Origin: Prosthecobacter debontii
GTDB taxonomy: Bacteria; Verrucomicrobiota; Verrucomicrobiia; Verrucomicrobiales; Verrucomicrobiaceae
Length of the DNA: 43,918 nt
Direction of reading: 5' to 3'
Assembly (NCBI GenBank): GCA_945869675.1
Contig: CAMBPS010000022.1
Coordinates: 1-43,918 of the forward strand
Below the pieces are notes generated by a model. It was not told the DNA's origin and did no database searches. It saw nothing but the letters and a program-made list of their open reading frames with translations. The position numbers were made by a program, and so were the translations under genes. This document shows positions 1-8,795 of this stretch, in pieces (the stretch's first letter is position 1; each line of letters begins with the position of its first letter).

Positions 1-52
1 TCTTGGGTCGGCCATGGATGGTTGGAGTGAGGATTACGCATGGGTTTGGGCT

Positions 53-76
53 TTCGTCATTCGAGATTCGTCATTC
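53..76. repeat. Tandem TTCGTCATTC repeat upstream of the RsmB-like gene
   Basis: Two identical 10-bp units, TTCGTCATTC, lie at 53-62 and 67-76 with a 14-bp period, about 40 bp before the first start codon. A related 17-bp string (two mismatches) recurs at 5773-5789 ahead of argS. The repeats are seen directly. A role as a dispersed intergenic repeat or regulatory site is inference. Confidence 0.5.
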
Positions 77-113
77 CTTGCACTGAGCGCGGATCCGTTG
101 CAGGTCTAGGACT

Positions 114-1430
114 GTGAAAATTCCCCATATCGTCATCGCCAAGATCATCCGCGCCCTTCACGACATCTTTGTGGATCGGCGCTACGCGGACAAAGCGGTG
201 GAATTTACCTTTAAACACCACCCTAAATGGGGCAGTCGTGACCGTCGCATGTTTGCGGAGGCTATTTATGAAATCGTCCGCCACTGGCGCTGGTATTGGT
301 ATTTAGCAGGTCTGCACGACGAGGATCATCATCGACCAGAGGCTATCGGTGAGGAACAGCTCTGGAGTGTTTGGGCAGCCTACTGGGTCATGACAGAGGG
401 TGATCTGCCAGCTTTTGATGAGCTTTTTGCGGTTCGCAAAGAAGACATCCTAGATCGGTCCAAGCGTGAGGTGTCGCCTCTGATCCGTGCTTCGATTCCA
501 AACTGGATGGACAAGCGCCTCGGACGTGAGCTCGGGCAGGCATGGCCTGCAGTGCGAGCAACGCTGAACACGCCGGCTCAGGTGTATCTGCGCGTGAATA
601 CGCTGAAAACTGAGCGTCGAACGCTGAAAACGCGTTTGGCTCAGGATGGCTTCACGACGGAGCCGCTGAAGGAAATCCCGACGGCCTTGGAGATGAAGCA
701 GCGTTACAATGTTTTTGGCATGGCGGCATTTAAAGAAGGTTTATTTGAAGTGCAGGATGCCTCCTCTCAATGCGTGGCTCCATTTTTGCAGGTGGAGCCT
801 GGCATGAAGGTGATCGATGCCTGTGCTGGTGGCGGTGGTAAGACGCTGCACATCGGCGCATTGATGCAGAATAAAGGCCGTATCCTCGCGCTGGACGTGC
901 ATCAGTGGAAGCTCAATGAATTGAGGAAACGCTGTGGTCGAGCTGGTGTCGATGTGGCTGAGACACGGATGATTGAGGGATCAAAGTCCATCAAACGGCT
1001 GGCAGGCTACGCGGACCGTGTTCTGCTGGATGTGCCGTGCTCAGGCTTGGGGGTTTTGCGCAGAAACCCAGATGCGAAGTGGAAGCTGAGCAACGAAGAG
1101 ATCGATCGTCTCATCATCGAGCAACAAGACATTCTAGCACGCTACAGCGTCATGGTGAAGCCGGGCGGAAAGCTGGTGTATGCGACCTGCTCTGTGCTGC
1201 CGAGCGAGAATGAGGATCAGGTGCAGAAGTTCCTGGCCAAGCATGGTGATGACTGGACTCTCGAGGAGGAGATGAAAATCAATCCTGCGGAAAGCGGTCA
1301 CGACGGTTTTTATGGGGCGCGGCTCGTTCGTAAAGCTGTGGTCGTTCCAGAGACTGCTGTAGCCCAAAGTGATGCTTCTCAATCTGCCAATGAAACGCCT
1401 ACTCACTCACCTGAAGCCGCTACGGAATGA
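114..1430 (+). CDS. RsmB/NOP2/Sun-family rRNA cytosine-C5 methyltransferase
   Basis: A SAM-dependent methyltransferase expected to make m5C in 16S rRNA. The SAM-binding motif DACAGGGGKT lies near residues 235-244. Motif IV DVPCSGLG (Cys309) and motif VI TCS (Cys359) supply the two cysteines that define this family, one as nucleophile and one for product release. The first ~150 residues are helical and may be a reduced NusB-like RNA-binding region, shorter than in E. coli RsmB. At 438 aa the length fits the family. The start is GTG at 114; no clear Shine-Dalgarno is visible. The 3' end overlaps the next gene by 41 bp, suggesting cotranscription. The family is certain, but the exact rRNA position modified cannot be read from sequence, so no symbol is given. 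Confidence 0.9.
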   Translation: MKIPHIVIAKIIRALHDIFVDRRYADKAVEFTFKHHPKWGSRDRRMFAEAIYEIVRHWRWYWYLAGLHDEDHHRPEAIGEEQLWSVWAAYWVMTEGDLPAFDELFAVRKEDILDRSKREVSPLIRASIPNWMDKRLGRELGQAWPAVRATLNTPAQVYLRVNTLKTERRTLKTRLAQDGFTTEPLKEIPTALEMKQRYNVFGMAAFKEGLFEVQDASSQCVAPFLQVEPGMKVIDACAGGGGKTLHIGALMQNKGRILALDVHQWKLNELRKRCGRAGVDVAETRMIEGSKSIKRLAGYADRVLLDVPCSGLGVLRRNPDAKWKLSNEEIDRLIIEQQDILARYSVMVKPGGKLVYATCSVLPSENEDQVQKFLAKHGDDWTLEEEMKINPAESGHDGFYGARLVRKAVVVPETAVAQSDASQSANETPTHSPEAATE

Positions 1431-2901
1431 TCGGCTCGCTGTCTTGGCGCTGATCGCCGTCTCTTGGCTTACGGTTCTTCGCGCCCAGACTTCTGTTCCG
1501 CTCCCGCACCGAGAACTGCGGGGATCATGGATCGCGACGGTGCACAATATCAATTGGCCCTCGCAGCCAGGGTTGCCGATAGCTCAGCAACAGGCGGAAC
1601 TGAAAAGATTGATCCAAAGTGCTCACGATCATGGCTTAAATTGTCTGATCTTTCAGGTTCGGCCTGCGGCTGATGCTCTTTATGAATCAAAGATCGAGCC
1701 TTGGTCCTGCTATCTCAGTGGACTGATGAGCCTGCAGCCTTCGCCGAAATGGGATCCTTTGGAATTTGCGATCCGAGAAGCGCACTCGCACGGCATCGAG
1801 CTGCACGCTTGGTTTAATCCTTACCGAGCCATGGCCGGAGATCGCTTTGCCCCAAGTGCCAATCACGTGCGTCGCCAGCACCCCGAGTGGACGATCAAAT
1901 ATGGCAAAGACTGGTGGATGAATCCTGGACTTCCCGAGGTCCAGCAGCGGGTGATTGATGTCATCGCGGATGTGACGCGTCGGTATGATGTGGATGGCAT
2001 TCACATGGATGATTATTTTTACCCTTATCCAGTCAATGGCAGTAATGGCAAGCCGATCCCGTTTGACGACGATGCGACCTTTGCCAAATACAAAGATGCT
2101 GGCGGCGAATTGGAACTGATGGCCTGGCGTCGGCAAAACGTCGATACGGTGGTTAAAATGGCTTACACGATGGTTAAAAGCATCAAGCGGACGGTGAAAT
2201 TTGGCATCAGTCCCTTTGGTCTTTGGCGTCCCAATTACCCACCTGGAACGGGCGGTGGTCTGGATCCTTTTGAGCATCTGGGGGCCGATAGCCGTGGCTG
2301 GTTGCAAAAGGGCTGGGTGGATTATCTGACACCTCAACTTTACTGGACGATTGATCGTCCGAAGCTCGGTTTTTCGACCTATTACGACTGGTGGCTTGGT
2401 GAAAATACGATGGGCCGCCACATTTGGCCTGGCATGAACACCAGCAAAGTCGGCGATGACCGCAGGGCAGGGGAAATTCTGGCTCAAATCAGCGTGCTGC
2501 GTGCTAAGCAGACACTCATGCCGCCTGGGCATTTTCATTGGAATTTTGGTGCCCTCGATAAGGATCTGGGAAAAGTGGGCACGCTGACTTTGGAGCGTGC
2601 CTACAACATTCATACGATCCTGCCCGCCAGTCCTTGGCTGAGCAGGGTGGCGCTGCCAGCTCCGTTGGTGGAATCGGTAAACGAGGGGAAACGTGTCCGC
2701 TGGAACTTCACGGATCTGCGTTGGGATCAATATGGACGCTGGTGGGTCATTCAGGCGCTCATCGAGGGCAAATGGCAGGTTGTCGAGGTGGCTTTTCACG
2801 ACAAACACGAGATCGACTGGCCTCAAAAAGCGGCTGCGGTCTCTGTCCGTGCCGCAGGTCCTGCTTGGGAGTTGGGACAGGCTGGGGTGATTGCCAAATG
2901 A
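1390..2901 (+). CDS. Secreted glycoside hydrolase-like protein, GHL10 (DUF187/YngK type)
   Basis: A 503-aa protein with an N-terminal signal peptide: basic start MKRLL, hydrophobic stretch LAVLALIAVSWLTV, and likely cleavage after the Ala of LRAQ. The mature N-terminus carries ELRGSWIATVHNINWPS, the opening typical of GHL10 (PF02638). DGIHMDDYFYP near residues 202-212 is the conserved acidic strand of the TIM barrel. Members are predicted exported glycosidases, and YngK is the usual bacterial example. The start is taken at the ATG at 1390 because it gives a normal signal peptide; an in-frame ATG at 1369 would add seven residues. It begins inside the 3' end of the methyltransferase gene, so translation may be coupled. 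The substrate is unknown. Confidence 0.88.
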   Translation: MKRLLTHLKPLRNDRLAVLALIAVSWLTVLRAQTSVPLPHRELRGSWIATVHNINWPSQPGLPIAQQQAELKRLIQSAHDHGLNCLIFQVRPAADALYESKIEPWSCYLSGLMSLQPSPKWDPLEFAIREAHSHGIELHAWFNPYRAMAGDRFAPSANHVRRQHPEWTIKYGKDWWMNPGLPEVQQRVIDVIADVTRRYDVDGIHMDDYFYPYPVNGSNGKPIPFDDDATFAKYKDAGGELELMAWRRQNVDTVVKMAYTMVKSIKRTVKFGISPFGLWRPNYPPGTGGGLDPFEHLGADSRGWLQKGWVDYLTPQLYWTIDRPKLGFSTYYDWWLGENTMGRHIWPGMNTSKVGDDRRAGEILAQISVLRAKQTLMPPGHFHWNFGALDKDLGKVGTLTLERAYNIHTILPASPWLSRVALPAPLVESVNEGKRVRWNFTDLRWDQYGRWWVIQALIEGKWQVVEVAFHDKHEIDWPQKAAAVSVRAAGPAWELGQAGVIAK

Positions 2902-2934
2902 GGTGATTGGAGTCAAAGTTTGCTTCGAAAGCGG

Positions 2935-3063
2935 TATGATTCTTCGGATCTCTGGCAAATACACTGGGTTCCTGTGAAAAACTCCTTGCCAAAGTGGACT
3001 TCGGTGGTTCCTTCGCGGCCCCCAATTTAAACATCCCCAACCCGCCTGACAAGGTGTCGGGTT
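2935..3063 (+). promoter_or_regulatory. rpsO leader with TATGAT box and hairpin near the start
   Basis: The 175-bp gap before rpsO has a good -10-like hexamer TATGAT at 2935-2940, but no well-spaced -35. Closer to the gene, AACCCG (3039-3044) and CGGGTT (3058-3063) form a perfect 6-bp stem ending 13 nt before the ATG. S15 represses its own mRNA through leader structures in several phyla, and these structures differ between phyla. A regulatory role here is inference. Confidence 0.3.
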
Positions 3064-3076
3064 CCCCAAACAGACC

Positions 3077-3334
3077 ATGAGCGAAGCTACTACCAGCCCC
3101 ACAGAATTCAAACTCCACGCTAAAGACACAGGCAGTGCCGATGTCCAAGTCGCGATTTTGACTGGGCGTATCAATGAACTGACTGACCATCTGACCAAGC
3201 ACAGCAAAGACCACAGCACCCGCCGTGGCCTTTTGAAGATGGTTTCCCGCCGCCGCAAGTTGCTTGATTACCTCAAGCGCACCGCTGGTGACCGTTATCA
3301 GACGCTCCTCAAGAGTCTGGGTCTCCGCCGCTAA
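3077..3334 (+). CDS. rpsO: 30S ribosomal protein S15
   Basis: An 85-aa protein, close to the usual 88-89 aa. It has the S15 signature [16 protein letters not shown], then [18 protein letters not shown] and [10 protein letters not shown]15 is a primary binder of the 16S central domain and nucleates assembly of the platform. A strong intrinsic terminator follows 16 bp after the stop, and pnp comes next. The rpsO-pnp order is conserved in many bacteria. Here the terminator suggests that pnp is at least partly transcribed from its own signal or by readthrough. Confidence 0.97.
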   Translation: MSEATTSPTEFKLHAKDTGSADVQVAILTGRINELTDHLTKHSKDHSTRRGLLKMVSRRRKLLDYLKRTAGDRYQTLLKSLGLRR

Positions 3335-3349
3335 TCCATTTCTGACCTT

Positions 3350-3381
3350 AAGGGGTGATGCCACGATGCATCGCCCCTTTT
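3350..3381 (+). terminator. Intrinsic terminator after rpsO
   Basis: An 11-bp stem, AGGGGTGATGC (3351-3361) with GCATCGCCCCT (3368-3378), has one G-U pair, a 6-nt loop and a following T4 run. It lies between rpsO and pnp and should reduce readthrough into pnp. Confidence 0.85.
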
Positions 3382-3533
3382 GGCATTTAACCGGAGTCTC
3401 TCCCGGCTAGGAACCACTGAATCGCGATCTATCTGATCCCTGCGTTTTTCTTTGGGCCTATTATCCTAGCCTCTGACTTCTCAGCCCAGCGCTGAACTAT
3501 TCCCCAAAAAACAAAACAAGATAAACACAACCT

Positions 3534-5693
3534 ATGGCAATCCATAAAGTAACAACTCCCTGCGGTTCAGGGATCATCGAAATCGAAACAGGCAAACTAG
3601 CTCACCTCGCCGACGGCGCTGTGACCGTTCGCTTAGGTGACACCATCGTCATCGTCACTGCCGTCTCTGCGACCAAGATCAAAGAAGGTCTCGACTTCTT
3701 CCCACTATCCGTGGAATACAAAGAAAAAGCTTCTGCTGCTGGCAAGTTCCCTGGTGGCTACTTCAAACGCGAAGGCCGTCCGACAGAGAAGGAAATCCTG
3801 ACCTGCCGTATGACGGACCGCCCATTGCGCCCGTTGTTCCCGAAAGGCTACCTCTACGAGACACAAATCGTCGCTCTCTTGCTCAGTGCTGATGGCCAGA
3901 ACGATTCTGACATCCTTGCTATCAACGGTGCTTCCGCCGCTCTTTGCGTTTCCGACATTCCTTTCGCAGGCCCAATCGGCGCTGTGCGTATTGGTCGTGT
4001 CAATGGTCAATTCATCGTCAACCCAACGCACAATCAGCGTGACGATAGTGATCTCGACCTCGTTTATGTCGGTAACAAGACCGACGTCATCATGATCGAA
4101 GGTGCCGCCAAAGAAATGCCAGAGGCTGAATTCATCGCCGCCCTCCGCTTTGCTCAAGAAAGCATCCAAGGTCTCGTCAAAGCTCAGGAAGAACTCGCTG
4201 CCCTCGCTGGTAAAGTGAAGCGTGTCATGCCCCTCATGCTCGTCCAGGACGATCTCCTTGAAGTGGCTTATCAGGTTGCAGGTGATCGCATCGAAGGTGC
4301 CATCTATCAGCCTAGCAAAGTTGCCCGTGGTAAGGCAATCGGCGCACTTAAAGACGAAGTGGAAGCCGCCATCAAAGCGAAGTTCCCAGATGCGACAGGT
4401 TACGCCATTGGCCAAGCTTTTGACTACCTCCAGAAGAAAGCTTTCCGCATCTCCATCCTAGACAAACTCAGCCGCTGCGATGGTCGTGGTATCGATCAGA
4501 TTCGCCAGCTCACGGGTGAAGTTTCTGTCCTCCCACGCACTCACGGTTCAGCCCTCTTTGCCCGTGGTGAAACTCAGGCTCTTTCCATCGCCACGCTGGC
4601 CCCAGCAGACGAAGCTCAGGAAATGGATACTTACGCAGGTGGTGTTGATTCTAAGCGTTTCATCCTTCACTACAACTTCCCTCCATTCTCCGTCGGTGAG
4701 TGTGGTCGCTTCGGTGGTCAAAACCGTCGTGAAATCGGTCACGGCGCTCTCGCCGAGCGCTCGGTCGAGCCTGTGATCCCGCCGCAATCCCAATTCCCTT
4801 ACGCCATCCGCGTGAGCAGTGAAGTGATGGCCTCCAATGGCTCAACTTCCATGGCCTCCGTGTGTTCGGGCGTTATGGCCCTCATGGATGCAGGTGTTCC
4901 TCTCATACGTCCAGTTGCTGGTATCTCTGTCGGTCTGGTGACTGAGTTTGACGCTAATGACCAGATGAAGCGTTACCTCACCATGATGGACATCCTTGGT
5001 TCTGAAGATCACTTCGGCGACATGGACTTCAAACTTTGCGGCACCAGCGAAGGCGTCACTGGCTACCAGCTCGACCTCAAGCTCCCAGGTCTGCCTTTGA
5101 GCATCCTCGAAGAAGCCATCGCTAAAGCCAAGAATGGCCGCACAGAAGTGCTGGCTGCCATGGCCTCTGCCATCAGCGAGATCAAGCCTCTTAGCCCACA
5201 CGCTCCACGCATCGAGATCATCAAGATCAACCCAGACAAGATCGGTGAACTCATCGGCCCTGGCGGTAAAAATATCAAAGGCATCCAGGCTGAGTCCGGC
5301 GCTGAAATCAGCATCGAAGACGACGGCACTGTGTATGTCTATGCTACCCGTAAGGAAGGTCTGGAGCGTGCTCTTGAAATGATCGGTGGTGTCTCGGCAG
5401 AGGTCGAGATCGGCAAGATCTACACCGGTAAAGTCGTCAGCACGACAAACTTCGGAGCCTTCATGCGCCTCTTTGGTAACAAAGACGGACTCATCCACAT
5501 CAGCGAACTCGCCGACTTCCGTGTCAATAAGACCGAAGACGTCGTCAAAGTTGGTGACATGGTCTCCGCCAAGTGCATCGGCATCGACGACAAAGGCAAA
5601 GTGAAGATGAGCCGCAAGGCCGCCATGAAAGAGAAGGACGACGCCGCCAAGGCCGAGGCCGGGGGTGCTCCAGAAGCTGCTCCTCAGGAATAA
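3534..5693 (+). CDS. pnp: Polyribonucleotide nucleotidyltransferase (PNPase)
   Basis: A phosphorolytic 3'-5' exoribonuclease that degrades RNA to nucleoside diphosphates and is a core degradosome component. At 719 aa it has the full architecture: two RNase PH-like domains joined by a helical region, a KH domain with GPGG at about 575-578, and an S1 domain from about 627 (GKIYTGKVVS) to about 695. The active-site segment SEDHFGDMDFK contains Asp492 and Asp498, equivalent to the catalytic aspartates of E. coli PNPase. The C-terminal tail is short and acidic/Ala-rich. The start is ATG at 3534. A perfect hairpin terminator follows 28 bp after the stop. Confidence 0.97.
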   Translation: MAIHKVTTPCGSGIIEIETGKLAHLADGAVTVRLGDTIVIVTAVSATKIKEGLDFFPLSVEYKEKASAAGKFPGGYFKREGRPTEKEILTCRMTDRPLRPLFPKGYLYETQIVALLLSADGQNDSDILAINGASAALCVSDIPFAGPIGAVRIGRVNGQFIVNPTHNQRDDSDLDLVYVGNKTDVIMIEGAAKEMPEAEFIAALRFAQESIQGLVKAQEELAALAGKVKRVMPLMLVQDDLLEVAYQVAGDRIEGAIYQPSKVARGKAIGALKDEVEAAIKAKFPDATGYAIGQAFDYLQKKAFRISILDKLSRCDGRGIDQIRQLTGEVSVLPRTHGSALFARGETQALSIATLAPADEAQEMDTYAGGVDSKRFILHYNFPPFSVGECGRFGGQNRREIGHGALAERSVEPVIPPQSQFPYAIRVSSEVMASNGSTSMASVCSGVMALMDAGVPLIRPVAGISVGLVTEFDANDQMKRYLTMMDILGSEDHFGDMDFKLCGTSEGVTGYQLDLKLPGLPLSILEEAIAKAKNGRTEVLAAMASAISEIKPLSPHAPRIEIIKINPDKIGELIGPGGKNIKGIQAESGAEISIEDDGTVYVYATRKEGLERALEMIGGVSAEVEIGKIYTGKVVSTTNFGAFMRLFGNKDGLIHISELADFRVNKTEDVVKVGDMVSAKCIGIDDKGKVKMSRKAAMKEKDDAAKAEAGGAPEAAPQE

Positions 5694-5721
5694 TCACGGA
5701 CGTTTAGTCGCCCCTCACAGA

Positions 5722-5751
5722 GCGCGGACCCGCAACGGTCCGCGCTTTTTT
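5722..5751 (+). terminator. Intrinsic terminator after pnp
   Basis: A perfect 9-bp stem, GCGCGGACC (5722-5730) with GGTCCGCGC (5737-5745), has a 6-nt loop and a T6 run at 5746-5751. This is a textbook rho-independent terminator separating pnp from argS. Confidence 0.95.
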
Positions 5752-5772
5752 GTTGTGACTCCGCATTCGACT

Positions 5773-5789
5773 TTCGATATTCATCATTC
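5773..5789. repeat. Second copy of the TTCGA-ATTC-TCATTC intergenic repeat
   Basis: The 17-bp string TTCGATATTCATCATTC matches 15 of 17 positions of the string at 60-76. It sits just 3' of the pnp terminator and 7 bp before the argS start, so it lies in the argS leader. The similarity is seen directly; its function is unknown. Confidence 0.45.
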
Positions 5790-5796
5790 ACAGTGA

Positions 5797-7554
5797 GTGC
5801 CCATGTTTCGCGCCGTCCTTACTGATCGTCTCCAAGCTGCTTTTACTGCCGCAGGCATTGCTTTGCCTGAGAGCTTTGTTCCGAGTGTCGTCATCGCCTC
5901 GGATACGCGCTATGGTGATTACCAGAGCAATGCGGCCATGGTATTGAGTAAGCAACTGAAGCAAAATCCGCGTGCCTTGGCGCAGCAAATCGTCGATCAC
6001 CTTAAAGTGACGGATCTCTGTGAGAAGATCAGCATTGATGGGCCTGGATTTCTCAATTTTACCGTGAGTCCGACGGCGCTAATTCAGCGGCTTTCAGTGA
6101 TCCTCAAGGACGACCATGCTGGGGTGCCACGGGTGCCTCAACCGAAGCGTATCGTCATTGATTTTTCTGCGCCCAACATCGCTAAGCCAATGCATGTCGG
6201 ACACATCCGCAGCACGTTTATTGGCGATTCGTTGGCTCGGGTGGCCCGTTTCATTGGGCACACGGTCATCACCGATAATCATGTTGGCGACTGGGGCACA
6301 CAGTTTGGCATGATCATTCACGGATGGAAGACGCAGCTGGATCAGGCCAAATTGAAGCTGGACCCAATTCAGGAGTTGGTGACGGTTTATAAGGCGATCA
6401 ATGCAGCTACTAAGGCCGATGAAGCCGTGCTCACGGTCTGCAAAACGGAGCTAGTGAAGCTTCAACAAGGGAATGCTGAAAATCTGGCGATCTGGAAGGA
6501 ATGTGTGCGCCTGACCTTGAAGCAGCTCGAGAAGGTCTATGGGGCTCTGGATGTGAAGTTTGATCATTACCTCGGTGAGAGCTTCTACAATGACGCACTG
6601 GCTCCGCTGGTGGCGGATATGCTGGAAAAAGGCATCGCCAAGGTCAGCGAAGGTGCCACGGCGGTGTTCAGTGACGGCAGCGTCAAGCCTGAGAACGACC
6701 CCTTCCTCATCAGTGACAAAGACGAGTGGAAAGCCGCTCCATGCATCATCCGCAAAACGGATGGTGGGTTCCTCTACGCGACGACGGACTTAGCCACCAT
6801 TGACTATCGTGTGAAGGAATGGAAAGCGGATGAAATTTGGTATGTCGTCGGTGCGCCGCAACAGCTGCACTTCCGTCAGGTCTTTGCTGCCGCGAAGCGT
6901 CGTGGTGCTACGACCGAGATGACACACATCGCATTTGGCAGCATCCTGGGGCCAGATGGTAAGATGTTTAAAACCCGCAGCGGAGAAACGGTCGGACTTC
7001 TCGAAGTGATCGACGAAGCCATTGAGCGTGCTCGTGCTGCTGCTGAGGAGAAAGAGCAGGGCCTCAGTGATGCTGATAAAGACGAGATCGCTCGGATCAT
7101 TGGCAGCGGCTCGGTGAAGTATGCGGAACTCAGCCAGAATCGCCTCACGGACTACAAATTCAGCTGGGATAAAATGCTCAGCCTGCAAGGCAACACCGCT
7201 CCGTATCTCTTGAATGCCTATGTGCGTACACGCAGCATTTTTAGGAAATTGGAAGGTAGCGTCGAGCTTACAGGTGATCTCGAATTCACCGAACCAGCCG
7301 AGCGCGCCCTAGCCATGAAGTTGGCTCAGTTTGCCGAAAATGCCCACGATGTTCTGGAGGATCATCGCCCGAATCTTTTGGCCAATTACCTTTACGAAGT
7401 CGCCAATACCTATCATGGCTTCTATGAAGCCTGCAATGTCCTGCGATCTGAAGGTGCCATCCGTAATACTCGGCTGACTCTTTGCGAAGCCACTAGCCGC
7501 GTTTTGAAGGCAGGCCTCAGCCTTCTCGGCATTCAGACGACGGAGCGGATGTAG
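5797..7554 (+). CDS. argS: Arginyl-tRNA synthetase
   Basis: A class I aminoacyl-tRNA synthetase of 585 aa that charges tRNA-Arg. The N-terminal additional domain (about 1-110) is followed by the HIGH-type motif in APNIAKPMHVGHIRS (HVGH at 133-136). The divergent KMSKS equivalent KMFKTRSGE is at 389-397, as is normal for ArgS. A C-terminal DALR anticodon-binding domain runs from about 460, with LLANYLYEVANTYHGFY. The start is GTG at 5797; ATG at 5803 is an equally plausible alternative. The gene has its own short leader after the pnp terminator. It ends 44 bp before the aminotransferase gene, possibly in one transcript. Confidence 0.97.
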   Translation: MPMFRAVLTDRLQAAFTAAGIALPESFVPSVVIASDTRYGDYQSNAAMVLSKQLKQNPRALAQQIVDHLKVTDLCEKISIDGPGFLNFTVSPTALIQRLSVILKDDHAGVPRVPQPKRIVIDFSAPNIAKPMHVGHIRSTFIGDSLARVARFIGHTVITDNHVGDWGTQFGMIIHGWKTQLDQAKLKLDPIQELVTVYKAINAATKADEAVLTVCKTELVKLQQGNAENLAIWKECVRLTLKQLEKVYGALDVKFDHYLGESFYNDALAPLVADMLEKGIAKVSEGATAVFSDGSVKPENDPFLISDKDEWKAAPCIIRKTDGGFLYATTDLATIDYRVKEWKADEIWYVVGAPQQLHFRQVFAAAKRRGATTEMTHIAFGSILGPDGKMFKTRSGETVGLLEVIDEAIERARAAAEEKEQGLSDADKDEIARIIGSGSVKYAELSQNRLTDYKFSWDKMLSLQGNTAPYLLNAYVRTRSIFRKLEGSVELTGDLEFTEPAERALAMKLAQFAENAHDVLEDHRPNLLANYLYEVANTYHGFYEACNVLRSEGAIRNTRLTLCEATSRVLKAGLSLLGIQTTERM

Positions 7555-7598
7555 TTGTCAGAACCAGATTTTTTAATTACAGCACCCATCACCTTTTC

Positions 7599-8795
7599 AT
7601 GCCAGTCCCACTCCTCGACGTTAACGCCCAAAACCATCCGCTTGAATCCGAACTTCAGGCAGCTTTTAACCAAGTGCTGAAGCACGGACGCTTCATCATG
7701 GGGCCGGAGATGGAGGCTTTTGAAAAAGAGCTGGCCGTCATGGTCGGAGTGAAACACGCGATCTCGGTCTCATCTGGGACTGATGCTCTTTTGCTGGCCT
7801 TGATGGCGCTGGACATTGGTCCAGGCGATGAGGTGCTCTGCCCGGCTTTCACCTTCTTTGCCACAGCAGGCGCGGTTTCCCGATTGGGTGCGACGCCTGT
7901 CTTTGTGGATGTGTGCCCGATCTGCTTCAACATGGACGTCAATGATGCTCGCGCGAAAATCACCGCGAAGACCAAGGTGATCATGCCCGTGCATCTTTTC
8001 GGGCAGTGTGCAGATATGGATCCACTCTTGGCGTTGGCGAAAGAAAAGGGTCTGCGTGTGATCGAAGATGCGGCGCAGTCCATCGGCTCAAAATACAAGG
8101 GTCGCGATAGCGGCACGATGGGTGATTTTGGCACGTACAGCTTTTTCCCCAGCAAGAACCTAGGCGGCTTTGGTGATGGCGGCATGCTGGTGACGAATGA
8201 CGACGCTCTGGCTGAGTTTGCGAAGGTGCTGCGCAATCACGGGTCAAAACCGAAGTATTATCATCACTTTGTCGGCGGGAACTTCCGCATGGATACGCTG
8301 CAATGTGCCCTGCTCAGCGTGAAGGTGAAGCGCTATGCGCAGTTTACAGCCGATCGCCAGCGCAATGCGGCGCATTACATCAAGGAGTTGGTGAAACTGT
8401 CGGGAGTGGTGCAGGCGGACCCGAGTCATTGCAAGTGTCTCAGCACACAAGATGCATGGTTGGCTGCCCAAAATGCGCGGATCGTATTGCCTGTGAGCTA
8501 CGCGCATAATGAGCATATTTGGAACCAGTTCACGCTGCGAGTTCTGGGTGGGAAGCGCGATTCTTTGCGTGATCATTTAGTCAGTAAGCAGATCGGCTGT
8601 GACATCTATTACCCGGTGACATTGGACCAGCAGAAGTGCTTTGAGACCTTGCCAGAAAGCTCTCGCACTGGCTGTGAGGTGTCTCATCGTGTTGCGGGAG
8701 AGGTGCTGAGCATCCCGATTTACGGTGAGCTGATCGAGTCGCAGCGCCTAGAGATCATTGCAGCGATTGGCGAATGGATTGCTCTACAAAATTAA
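7599..8795 (+). CDS. DegT/DnrJ/EryC1/StrS-family PLP-dependent sugar aminotransferase
   Basis: A 398-aa fold-type I PLP enzyme. The cofactor lysine is in SFFPSKNLGG (Lys186), followed by GDGGMLVTND. SSGTDALLLAL and ITAKTKVIMPVHLFGQCADMDP are the usual substrate and PLP phosphate-binding strands. Family members aminate keto-sugar nucleotides for surface polysaccharides, with sequence style closest to the WbpE/WecE type. No sugar dehydratase or polysaccharide cluster adjoins it, so the substrate cannot be inferred. The stop overlaps the stop of the converging esterase pseudogene: the tetramer TTAA at 8792-8795 serves both. The start is ATG at 7599. Confidence 0.9.
   Translation: MPVPLLDVNAQNHPLESELQAAFNQVLKHGRFIMGPEMEAFEKELAVMVGVKHAISVSSGTDALLLALMALDIGPGDEVLCPAFTFFATAGAVSRLGATPVFVDVCPICFNMDVNDARAKITAKTKVIMPVHLFGQCADMDPLLALAKEKGLRVIEDAAQSIGSKYKGRDSGTMGDFGTYSFFPSKNLGGFGDGGMLVTNDDALAEFAKVLRNHGSKPKYYHHFVGGNFRMDTLQCALLSVKVKRYAQFTADRQRNAAHYIKELVKLSGVVQADPSHCKCLSTQDAWLAAQNARIVLPVSYAHNEHIWNQFTLRVLGGKRDSLRDHLVSKQIGCDIYYPVTLDQQKCFETLPESSRTGCEVSHRVAGEVLSIPIYGELIESQRLEIIAAIGEWIALQN

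Noticed and set aside
1..56. A divergent gene running off the left edge (ATG on the minus strand at 15 or 40).
   Set aside because: Only a handful of codons are visible; neither start has a ribosome-binding site.
1687..3258. A 523-codon minus-strand open frame opposite the GHL10 gene and rpsO.
   Set aside because: Its translation is basic and unlike any family, it runs opposite two well-supported genes, and it owes its openness to codon bias on the other strand.
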